Notes: generated by a model not told the origin, from the letters alone. A stretch of 7,184 nucleotides of DNA from an uncultured Planctomycetaceae bacterium (GCA_937900985.1 CALCGM010000653.1:1-7184); one strand, 5' to 3'. Counted from the first letter of the stretch, positions 1 to 6,032 are shown. Translations and numbers: made by a program.

Positions 1-165
1 CAGCGTTGCGCCGCGGTCGTAGATCGCCGCCTTGACGGCCTGCGACCGTCCGGCCGGGATCAGGGCGGCCACGCTCGCCAGGCCGATCGTGAGGATACCC
101 ATCGAGATCAGCACTTCGAGAAGTGTGATGCCGTGACGGGCTCGCGTTGTTGATGAGCGGAGCAT
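1..165 (-). CDS. PilV/GspI-like type IV prepilin, partial (C-terminus beyond window)
   Basis: Only the first 55 codons are present; the gene continues past the low-coordinate edge. The product starts MLRSSTTRARHG and then shows a class III prepilin signal: the likely cleavage is after Gly12, the mature protein begins ITLLE with the conserved Glu at +5, and a hydrophobic helix (about residues 13-37) follows. The EVLISMGILTIGLASVAALIP pattern, with Met inside the helix and a Pro at its end, resembles minor pilins of the PilV/GspI type more than the major GspG type. The start ATG (163-165) is well supported, because a perfect AGGAGG lies six bases upstream. The gene follows the preceding pseudopilin by 11 bases and is almost certainly co-transcribed. 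Its role would be a minor pseudopilin in the filament or its tip. The family is clear, but the exact subclass cannot be set without the rest of the protein. Confidence 0.85.
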   Translation of the reverse strand, partial: MLRSSTTRARHGITLLEVLISMGILTIGLASVAALIPAGRSQAVKAAIYDRGATL

Positions 166-171
166 GGGGAA

Positions 172-177
172 CCTCCT
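172..177 (-). promoter_or_regulatory. Ribosome binding site AGGAGG of the partial PilV/GspI-like gene
   Basis: The minus strand reads TGAGGAGGTTCCCCATG. The consensus Shine-Dalgarno AGGAGG overlaps the last base of the stop codon of the upstream pseudopilin and sits six bases from the ATG. It is the strongest such site in the window and suggests both efficient initiation and coupling to termination of the upstream gene. Confidence 0.8.
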
Positions 178-1220
178 CAGCCTCCGACCTGGAGCGAGGC
201 GTCGCGGATAAACTGCTGGGTGAACTCGAGCTGTGGACGGTTTGTGGGGAGCACAAGCGACGGGTCGAGCAGCGAGATCGGCTGCACTTCGGCGACACGC
301 GGGATGCCACCTGAGGGATCGACGGCCACCCAGTAGGACCGGCTTGTTGTGAAGGCCGTGCCCTCCTGAATCGCCTCGATCGACGTGACCAGCAGAAAGA
401 ACGGCTCCAGCATCGTCACGCCCACCCCGCCGTTGCTGGCAACACTCGTTGGCTTGCCGGTGGTGTTGTAGAGCATCAGGACGGGGGCGGTGACATCAAG
501 GCCGCCGGCAGCAATCGTTGCTGTTGGGTCGCATGGAGGCCAGCTTCCGTCGTCCACGCCGAGGAAGGTCCACGTGAGGTCGATCACCATCTCGGTTTCC
601 ACGGTCAGCGAGCGCACGGGATTCTTGGTCGGTGGAAGCATGACCTCATACGAGACCCCCTGACTTGAGGTCACAGGCCACACGGTGTTGTGCGGCTGCT
701 GGTTTCGCGTGACGTCCATTTGCGCCTGCCAGCCTCCCCCAGCCGGTGCGAGAAGAAACAGGTTTTGGCTCGTGCCAAAGCGAATAAAGAGATTGATGGT
801 GGACGGCGGGAAAAACGTTGTGGCATCCGGCAGGAACGCCAGGGTCGCTGTTGCGGAAACGGGAGTGTTGTCAGGTATCACGTTGACGAGCGCGTTCGCG
901 ACTTCGCCGCTGTACGGCGTTGGGACATCACACAGCGACATGTCGAGCGCCACGGCGTGGGCCCGGCCGGCGTCGTCCACAATGGGGTTGGGCAGAAGGT
1001 CGATCCAGATGCCAGCACCGGTTCGCGAGCCGATCGCCTGCGACTGCGCCCCCGCGAGGAAACTCGACACTGAGCGGGCCGTCTCGCGAACCTTCCGCGG
1101 CCCCGCGGAGCTGGCGAGGTTTGGCAGCACGGCCGCCGAGAGCAGGCCGATGATCGCGATCACGACGAGCAGCTCGACGAGCGTCATGCCGCGACGGTGA
1201 TGTCGATGCAAAGGCGTCAT
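177..1220 (-). CDS. Large GspH/FimT-like pseudopilin
   Basis: This is a 347-residue type IV pilin-like protein that would be inserted in the inner membrane and assembled into the pseudopilus. The prepilin signal is clear: a basic leader (MTPLHRHHRRG), cleavage after Gly11, mature MTLVELLVV with Glu at +5, and a hydrophobic helix to about residue 34. The helix continues as an amphipathic segment (ARSVSSFLAGAQSQAIGSR, about 48-66) of the kind seen in GspH/FimT minor pilins. The rest is a long, beta-rich, Pro/Gly/Thr-rich ectodomain that I do not recognise, with two cysteines (97 and 230). At 347 residues it is much longer than usual GspH proteins (about 150-200). An in-frame ATG at 1292 would add 24 residues and overlap the upstream gene by 62 bases. 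The ATG at 1220 is preferred because it gives a normal short leader, has a TAAGG motif nearby and leaves a 10-base gap. Assignment to the pilin superfamily is firm; the GspH label is inference. Confidence 0.88.
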   Translation of the reverse strand: MTPLHRHHRRGMTLVELLVVIAIIGLLSAAVLPNLASSAGPRKVRETARSVSSFLAGAQSQAIGSRTGAGIWIDLLPNPIVDDAGRAHAVALDMSLCDVPTPYSGEVANALVNVIPDNTPVSATATLAFLPDATTFFPPSTINLFIRFGTSQNLFLLAPAGGGWQAQMDVTRNQQPHNTVWPVTSSQGVSYEVMLPPTKNPVRSLTVETEMVIDLTWTFLGVDDGSWPPCDPTATIAAGGLDVTAPVLMLYNTTGKPTSVASNGGVGVTMLEPFFLLVTSIEAIQEGTAFTTSRSYWVAVDPSGGIPRVAEVQPISLLDPSLVLPTNRPQLEFTQQFIRDASLQVGG

Positions 1221-1230
1221 TCGTGCTGCC

Positions 1231-2172
1231 TTACTGCGAGGAGAGGTCGTGGTTGGTGATGTTGTCTTGGAACGCCGTTGGGTTGGCCGCATCAGGGCCG
1301 CCTACGGCTCCGCCCGTTGTCGTCGTTCCGCAGATGTCACTCAGGTCTTCCCCGGCCCAGCCCGAGGCGAGGCGAGCAAGACCATAGCCTGAGGCGGCCG
1401 TCGACAAGGGATCGTTGGTGGACTCGTCGGGACCTGCCGAGAAAATCAGCGGGATCAACGCGAAGCCCGTGGGGTCGAGATTCCACGGATCGAGCGGGTC
1501 GTGGGCATTCGCTGGATCGGCCTTCTGTACCAGCGAATACGGCTCTGAAAAGCCTGGCGCCCAGCGGAAGAAGGCGATGGGACGGCCCCAGCCGTCCCAG
1601 AACTCGGGTACTCCGTCTTTGTCGATGTCGCCGATCTCATCGGGCCGGAAAAACTCGAGGGCATCGGGCTCAAACCCCCCCGTGCTGAGAATCATGTGCA
1701 GGCACTCGGCGCTCCCGTAGTTGTCCGACGGTGACGCCATCGCCTTGGTGAAGGTGTAGCTGCGGACTGCCGCAGTCCGCAGCCATGGCTGTGAGCCAAA
1801 GACGGAGGCCGGATCGGTGTCGGCAAACTCAGCGGCCGTGGGAACATCGCTCCACGAGTCGGGCATCTCAAACACCATGAGGCGGCGAAGACGCACGAGC
1901 TTCTCCAAAGCCGCCACCGGTGGTGCCAGGCCAGGCGTGACCTGCACCCGTCGGGTGCGATAGCTGTCGTACATCGGGCGGATCACGGCGTCGATCTTGC
2001 GGATCGTGCTCTTTGTCTTGTCTTCACGGGCCCGCTGGCGAACGCCCGAGAGGCCGGCCAGCGTCAGCGACGAGAGGATCGCGATGATCATGATCACGAC
2101 CATCAGCTCAACGAGCGTGAAGGCTCGTCGGGCCGGTTGGTTCGGCACGGTGATGGCGTGTGGTCGTGTCAT
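1231..2172 (-). CDS. GspG-like pseudopilin with EF-hand-like loop
   Basis: The product is 313 residues. A leader ends in ARRA, followed by mature FTLVELMVV (cleavage after Ala17, Glu22 at +5) and a hydrophobic helix to about residue 40. A charged helix follows (EDKTKSTIRKIDAVIRPMYDSY, about 50-71), as in major pseudopilins. The ectodomain contains WDGWGRP (192-198), similar to the D-P-W-G-x-P motif of GspG, and SAGPDES (245-251), similar to the S-x-G-x-D-G motif near the GspG calcium site. Just before the WG motif is an EF-hand-like loop with Asp182, Asp184, Asp186, Gly187 and Asp193. Cysteines are 157 and 281. It is about twice the length of usual GspG (about 140). It starts six bases after the upstream stop and has no convincing ribosome binding site, so translation probably depends on coupling. 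Its role would be a major or alternative pseudopilin; it could also be a lineage-specific minor one. Confidence 0.88.
   Translation of the reverse strand: MTRPHAITVPNQPARRAFTLVELMVVIMIIAILSSLTLAGLSGVRQRAREDKTKSTIRKIDAVIRPMYDSYRTRRVQVTPGLAPPVAALEKLVRLRRLMVFEMPDSWSDVPTAAEFADTDPASVFGSQPWLRTAAVRSYTFTKAMASPSDNYGSAECLHMILSTGGFEPDALEFFRPDEIGDIDKDGVPEFWDGWGRPIAFFRWAPGFSEPYSLVQKADPANAHDPLDPWNLDPTGFALIPLIFSAGPDESTNDPLSTAASGYGLARLASGWAGEDLSDICGTTTTGGAVGGPDAANPTAFQDNITNHDLSSQ
1759..1783. repeat. Perfect 11-bp inverted repeat with 3-base loop, inside a pseudopilin gene
   Basis: The arms GCTGCGGACTG and CAGTCCGCAGC are exact reverse complements, separated by CCG. The element lies within codons for about residues 131-138 (LRTAAVRS) of the 313-residue pseudopilin. 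In RNA it would form a very stable GC-rich hairpin. Whether it has any function is unknown. Confidence 0.7.
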
Positions 2173-2178
2173 GATCGG

Positions 2179-2949
2179 TTACTTGGTGAGGCTGTCCAGA
2201 TACTCGCCGCGGGTGCCGGGCCAGAAGTTGGAGACGTCGTCGTCGGTGCCCCACTGTTCGTCGCGGCCAGCGCAGAGGATTTGGAACGTTTCCGGATGGA
2301 AGGCTACGCCGGACGCATCCGCCTCCGCTGCATACGGGCCGCCAACGGCTGCGAACGGGATCGGGGTTCCAGTCGCGTCGGCGTAGTGGGTGTTGTCGAT
2401 GTAGATGTAAGGAGCGTTGGGCTTCTGGGTGGGGTGGTAGAGCATCCCGGCCACTCGTGGCTGGTCGAAGTCGTAGAGCTTGTTCCGCTTGCCGCCCGTG
2501 CCGATGCCGACCGGATCGACCGGGTTTTCTGTGTAGCCGGCGAGCCAGCCAACGAGCGCTGTCGCTGGGTTGATGTCGGCGCCCCCAGGCAGCACTGCTG
2601 GAGCCGCCCGCGGGAAGAGCCGCTGGACATGCCGAGCGACGAGGCCGGATCCTCCGCCGACTGTTGTGTCGATGCACGGCGGGAAACTCCCGTACTCGTT
2701 CTTGTAGTTCATGATCGCCATGTGGAGCATGTCGATCTCGGCTTTGATCGCGGCGTTGCGGGCCTTGGCCAGCGACTGCATCACCACGGGCGTGAGGATG
2801 GCTGCGAGCATCCCCACGATCAGCAGCACCACCAGCAGCTCCACCAGCGTGAAGCCGCTGCGGCGGTGTGGGCCCGTGGCAGTCCGCGGGCCGGCCTGGA
2901 TGTGTGGCTGAGCAGCCATCGGTGCAGCCCTCATGAGTTCCCCTTGCAT
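2179..2949 (-). CDS. GspG-like pseudopilin (type II secretion / type IV pilin family)
   Basis: The product is 256 residues and would be an inner-membrane prepilin processed by PilD/GspO. The signal is PHRRSG, then mature FTLVELLVV (cleavage after Gly32, Glu37 at +5), with a hydrophobic helix to about residue 57. The next helix, AKARNAAIKAEIDMLHMAIMNYKNEYGSFPP (about 61-91), is the classic GspG/PilE continuation ending in Y-G-x-F-P. Near the C-terminus, CAGRDEQWGTDDDVSNF (226-242) matches the acidic G-T-D/E-D-D loop found in GspG-type proteins, where calcium is bound. Cysteines 92 and 226 could form a disulfide. The start is uncertain. ATG 2949 has GGAGG 12 bases upstream, which is rather far. 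ATG 2934 has AAGGGG five bases upstream and would give a shorter 27-residue leader. The gene follows gspF after 30 bases, the widest gap in the cluster. Confidence 0.9.
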   Translation of the reverse strand: MQGELMRAAPMAAQPHIQAGPRTATGPHRRSGFTLVELLVVLLIVGMLAAILTPVVMQSLAKARNAAIKAEIDMLHMAIMNYKNEYGSFPPCIDTTVGGGSGLVARHVQRLFPRAAPAVLPGGADINPATALVGWLAGYTENPVDPVGIGTGGKRNKLYDFDQPRVAGMLYHPTQKPNAPYIYIDNTHYADATGTPIPFAAVGGPYAAEADASGVAFHPETFQILCAGRDEQWGTDDDVSNFWPGTRGEYLDSLTK

Positions 2950-2961
2950 GATTCTACGCAG

Positions 2962-2966
2962 CCTCC
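2962..2966 (-). promoter_or_regulatory. Putative ribosome binding site GGAGG upstream of the first pseudopilin
   Basis: GGAGG lies in the 30-base gap after gspF, 12 bases before ATG 2949. The spacing is longer than optimal. A competing AAGGGG (2940-2945) lies five bases before the in-frame ATG at 2934, so this site does not settle the start on its own. Confidence 0.45.
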
Positions 2967-2979
2967 GTTGCGGTTTCCC

Positions 2980-4305
2980 TTACGACAGGTCGTTGATGAG
3001 TTGGATCAGCGGCAGGAAGAGGGCAATCACGATGAAGCCCACAGCACCGCCAAGGAAGATGATCAGGAGCGGCTCCATGAGGCTCGTGAGGCTCTCGGTG
3101 AGCACCGCGACTTCCTCGTCGTAGGTGTCGGCCACCTTGTAGAGCATCGTGTCGAGCTCTCCAGACTCCTCGCCGACGTCGACCATGTTGACCACGAGGT
3201 CGTCGACCACCCGCTTCTTGTATTTCAGCATGTAGAGCAGGGCCCCAAAGCCGGGCACGCAGCAGGTCCAAAACAGCATCGCCACCGCATTAAACGGCGG
3301 AACCGAGTATTCCTTGAGCGGCTTGGCAATCGCCTCACCGTCGCGAATCGCGTTCGACACTCTGTCGAAGAGACGCTCGAACATCATGTTGCCCGAGGTC
3401 TCTTTGGTGATGTTGAGCGCCTCGAGAATCGGCACGCCCGAGCTCAGCAGGGTGCCGAGCGTTCGCGTGGACCGTGAGAGAATGTTTTTCTCCACCAGCT
3501 GACCGAAGATGATCACCTTGAGCGCAAAGAGGTCCCAGCCAAAGCGGCCATAGGGAATCAGCTTGATCGCTTTGATCGTGAGGTTGATGCCAAAGGGGAT
3601 CGCCGGAATCAGATACCAGTAGTTGACGATCCAGTTGGAAACGTCGATGAGGATCTGCGTCATTGCCGGCAGCTCGCTGCCGAAGTCGTCGAAGATCTTC
3701 TTAAACTGCGGCACGATCTTCAGCATGATGAAGGTCAAAATGCCGACCGCCACGCAGACCACGACGACCGGGTAGACCATCGCGCCTTTGACTTTTCGCT
3801 TCAGCGACTGCGCCCGCTCCATGAACTCCGACAGCCGGCGGAGAATCACTTCGAGCGCACCGCCCGCCTCACCGGCCCGGATCATGTTGCAGTAGAGCCG
3901 GTCGAAGGCCTTGGGGCTCTTCGACATCGCCTCCGAAAGAGTGGCACCGCCTTCGATCTCATCGCAGACATCGAGCAGCGAGTTGCGGAGCCGGCCCGGC
4001 TTCTGCATCTCGGCGAGAATCTTCAGGCTCCGCAGGATCGGCAGGCCGGCATCTTGCAGGATGGAGAGCTGCCGAGTGAAGAGCGTGAGCTCTTTGCTCT
4101 TCACGCCGCCGATGGCAAACGTGCGGCCTGATTTGCGGCTGGTCCCCTCCGCAGCCTTGGCCTGCTTCTTGGCCTTGAGCTTGGTGACCATGTAGCCCAT
4201 CGAGCGGATCGTGGCCTGGGCTTCGGCCTCCGTGGTGGCGTCGACGGTGTCGCGGATTTCCTTGCCGGTTGCCGCATCGATCGCTTCGAACTGGAAGGTA
4301 GGCAT
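2980..4305 (-). CDS. gspF: GspF/PilC inner-membrane platform protein
   Basis: This 441-residue polytopic protein is the platform that couples the cytoplasmic ATPases to pilin extraction. The N-terminus (MPTFQFEAIDAATGKEI) is the usual GspF/PilC cytoplasmic start. Two homologous GspF domains follow. Domain 1 (about 72-196) carries ELTLFTRQLSILQDAGLPI, EGGATLSEAM and RAGEAGG, and ends in membrane helix 1 (about 176-197). Domain 2 (about 275-435) carries RTLGTLLSSGVPILEAL, the signature VGEESGELD (377-385) and the C-terminal membrane helix (about 411-435). A further hydrophobic stretch lies at about 226-250. Between PLKEYSVPP and VVDDLVVNM there is an extra hydrophobic segment (about 337-365) absent from classical PilC and from domain 1 of this protein. 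The start is five bases after the gspE stop, and GGAGG ten bases upstream lies inside the last codons of gspE, indicating coupling. The family assignment is secure; a pilC name would fit equally well. Confidence 0.96.
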   Translation of the reverse strand: MPTFQFEAIDAATGKEIRDTVDATTEAEAQATIRSMGYMVTKLKAKKQAKAAEGTSRKSGRTFAIGGVKSKELTLFTRQLSILQDAGLPILRSLKILAEMQKPGRLRNSLLDVCDEIEGGATLSEAMSKSPKAFDRLYCNMIRAGEAGGALEVILRRLSEFMERAQSLKRKVKGAMVYPVVVVCVAVGILTFIMLKIVPQFKKIFDDFGSELPAMTQILIDVSNWIVNYWYLIPAIPFGINLTIKAIKLIPYGRFGWDLFALKVIIFGQLVEKNILSRSTRTLGTLLSSGVPILEALNITKETSGNMMFERLFDRVSNAIRDGEAIAKPLKEYSVPPFNAVAMLFWTCCVPGFGALLYMLKYKKRVVDDLVVNMVDVGEESGELDTMLYKVADTYDEEVAVLTESLTSLMEPLLIIFLGGAVGFIVIALFLPLIQLINDLS

Positions 4306-4310
4306 TGCCG

Positions 4311-6029
4311 TCAGGCCTCCAGGATGGTTTCACGGATGACTTCTTCCGCGGTGGTGTCGCCGGCAAAGATGCCGTCCATACCCGCTTCGCGGAGAGTCAC
4401 CATGCCCGCCTTGCGGGCGGCTTCGCGAAGCACCTCGGTCGAGGCGTTTCGCATGATCAGGTCGCGCATTTCGTCATTCACGATCATCAGCTCAAACAGG
4501 CCGAGCCGGCCCTTGTAGCCAGTGTTGTTGCACTTCTCGCAGCCCTTGCCGCGGTAGAACTTCTTGGAGAGGGCTTCTTCGGTGGAGATCTCGAGGTCGG
4601 CGAGAATGTCGGCCTCCGGCTGGATCTCCTCGATGCAGTTGGTGCAGATCCGCCGCACGAGCCGCTGCGCCAGGATCGCTTCGACCGTGGCCGTGATCAA
4701 GAACGGCGGCACGCCCATGTCGCGGAGACGCGTGACGGTCGAGGGGGCGTCGTTGGTGTGGAGCGTGGAAAACACCATGTGGCCCGTCAGCGAGGCCTGC
4801 ACGGCGATCTCGGCGGTTTCCACGTCGCGGATCTCGCCGACAAGGATGCGGTCGGGGTCCTGCCGCAGGATCGCCCGCAGGCAGGCAGCGAAGGTGTTGC
4901 CGATGTCTGCATCGATCGGCACCTGCACGATGCCGTCGATGTCGTATTCCACCGGGTCTTCGGTGGTGATCAGCTTGTCTTCGATCGTGTTGAGCTCGGA
5001 GAGGGCCGAGTAGAGCGTGGTCGTCTTGCCGCTGCCGGTGGGGCCGGTCACCAAGACGATGCCATTGGGCCGGATGATCACCTCGCGGAACTGCCGCAGG
5101 ATCATGTCGTTCATGCCCACCTTCGTGAGGTCGAGCGAGACAACGCCTCGGTCGAGCACTCGCATGACCACGCTCTCACCAAAGAGCGTGGGCAGCACCG
5201 ACACGCGGAGGTCGACGGGGTGGCCGCCGACAGTGAGCTCGATGCGGCCGTCTTGCGGCAGCCGCCGTTCGGCAATGTCGAGGTTGGCCATCACCTTGAT
5301 GCGGGTGGTGATGGCGATCGCCAGATGCTTCGGCGGCGGCACCATCTCGTAGAGCACGCCGTCGGCCTTGATGCGGATGCGAAACTCCTGCTCAAACGGC
5401 TCAAAGTGGATGTCGCTGGCGCCGTCGCGGATCGCCAGCAGCAGCACCATGTTGAGCAGCTTGCGGACCGGGGCGCTCTCCGCCAGGGCCTCGATGCCCG
5501 TCAGGTCGAAGGCGTTGCTGCTGGCGGCCGCCGCGGCAGCCGCCGCGAGCTCCGCATCCTTTTCCATGCCCTCGACGAGCGACTCGACGGTGTCGATGTC
5601 TGACGAGTAGTACTTCTCCAGCGCCTTGTCGATCTCGGGATCGGTGGCGACCAGGATGTCGATCTCATAGCCGAGGAGCGTGCGAAGCTCGTCGGCGATC
5701 TGGATCTTCTGCGGAGCTGCCGTGGCCACCGTCAGCCGATTGCCATCGAGCTTGATTGCGATCACGCGGTAGAGCTGAGCCATCGGCTCGCTCAGCAGGC
5801 GGAGCGTGTCGGTGGGGATTTCCTGGTCGTAGAGCGTGACAAAGGTGGTGTTCCACTGCTCGCCGAGGGCTTCGCCAAGCTGCTCGTCGGTGTAGAAGCC
5901 CAGCGACAGGCCGATGCGGCCGAGCAGCTCGCCCCCGCGGGCCTGCTGCTCTTCCAACATGGTCTCAAGCTGGGTCTCATCGATGAGACCGAGGTCTACC
6001 AGAATCTGTCCGATTCGTTTGAGTGCCAT
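4311..6029 (-). CDS. gspE: GspE/PilB assembly ATPase
   Basis: This 572-residue cytoplasmic hexameric ATPase would power pseudopilus or pilus extension through GspF. An N-terminal MshEN-type domain (about 5-140) begins with two tandem R/L-x-G...L..Q repeats (5-28 and 35-58). It is followed by an Ala-rich linker with eight consecutive alanines (162-169). The core then shows SDIHFEPFE (205-213), Walker A GPTGSGKT (329-336, Lys335), the Asp box TTEDPVEYDID (356-366), Walker B ILVGEIRD (395-402, catalytic Glu399) and the His box GHMVFSTLHTND (416-427). A zinc site is formed by Cys462, Cys465, Cys497 and Cys500, a hallmark of GspE/PilB rather than PilT. The LREAG and C-terminal segments match the family, and the length is typical. 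It starts three bases after the pilT stop and precedes gspF by five bases. GspE and PilB cannot be separated by sequence alone, but the extension-ATPase call is firm. Confidence 0.97.
   Translation of the reverse strand: MALKRIGQILVDLGLIDETQLETMLEEQQARGGELLGRIGLSLGFYTDEQLGEALGEQWNTTFVTLYDQEIPTDTLRLLSEPMAQLYRVIAIKLDGNRLTVATAAPQKIQIADELRTLLGYEIDILVATDPEIDKALEKYYSSDIDTVESLVEGMEKDAELAAAAAAAASSNAFDLTGIEALAESAPVRKLLNMVLLLAIRDGASDIHFEPFEQEFRIRIKADGVLYEMVPPPKHLAIAITTRIKVMANLDIAERRLPQDGRIELTVGGHPVDLRVSVLPTLFGESVVMRVLDRGVVSLDLTKVGMNDMILRQFREVIIRPNGIVLVTGPTGSGKTTTLYSALSELNTIEDKLITTEDPVEYDIDGIVQVPIDADIGNTFAACLRAILRQDPDRILVGEIRDVETAEIAVQASLTGHMVFSTLHTNDAPSTVTRLRDMGVPPFLITATVEAILAQRLVRRICTNCIEEIQPEADILADLEISTEEALSKKFYRGKGCEKCNNTGYKGRLGLFELMIVNDEMRDLIMRNASTEVLREAARKAGMVTLREAGMDGIFAGDTTAEEVIRETILEA
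4316..4320 (-). promoter_or_regulatory. Ribosome binding site GGAGG for gspF, inside the end of gspE
   Basis: The minus strand reads CTGGAGGCCTGACGGCAATG. GGAGG is embedded in the last Leu-Glu-Ala codons of gspE, ten bases before the gspF ATG, with the gspE TGA in between. This supports the gspF start and translational coupling. Confidence 0.6.
5973..5990. repeat. Perfect 18-bp palindrome in the 5' part of gspE
   Basis: GGTCTCATCGATGAGACC is its own reverse complement. It encodes GLIDET (residues 14-19) in the first MshEN-type repeat, about 40 bases into the gene. A second GGTCTCA occurs at 5961-5967. It could be chance arising from codon choice. Confidence 0.6.
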
Positions 6030-6032
6030 AGC

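Noticed and set aside
685..1200. 171-codon plus-strand open frame
   Set aside because: Antisense to the GspH/FimT-like pseudopilin; no ribosome binding site or domain was seen.
1221..1292. Upstream ATG at 1292 for the GspH/FimT-like pseudopilin
   Set aside because: It would overlap the preceding gene by 62 bases and add 24 low-complexity residues. ATG 1220 gives a normal leader and a 10-base gap.
2108..2677. 189-codon minus-strand open frame
   Set aside because: Out-of-frame overlap with the two GspG-like pseudopilin genes; very Arg/Pro/His-rich and without a prepilin signal.
2950..2979. Possible promoter in the widest gap (30 bases)
   Set aside because: Too short, with no recognisable -35/-10 pair; it holds only a GGAGG.
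2137..3477. 446-codon open frame on the plus strand
   Set aside because: It lies antisense to gspF and two pseudopilins with strong motifs. The translation is His/Arg/Asp-rich with no recognisable domain, typical of a shadow frame in GC-rich DNA.
4076..4104. 9-bp inverted repeat GTGAAGAGC / GCTCTTCAC with 11-base loop in gspF
   Set aside because: It encodes the conserved KSKELTLFTRQ stretch, so complementarity probably follows from the protein sequence; the loop is long.
4385..4430. Nested inverted repeats (CTTCGCG/CGCGAAG and GCCCGC/GCGGGC) near the 3' end of gspE
   Set aside because: They encode the conserved LREAARKAGMVTLREAGM segment with its repeated LREA; there is no U-tract, so it is not a terminator.
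5523..5546. Run of eight alanine codons in gspE
   Set aside because: It uses mixed GCG, GCT and GCC codons, not a simple DNA repeat, and sits in the linker between the N-terminal domain and the ATPase core, where low complexity is common.
4305..5603. 432-codon open frame on the plus strand
   Set aside because: It is fully antisense to gspE, whose Walker, His and zinc motifs are intact. The His/Asp/Val-rich product is a mirror of gspE codon usage.
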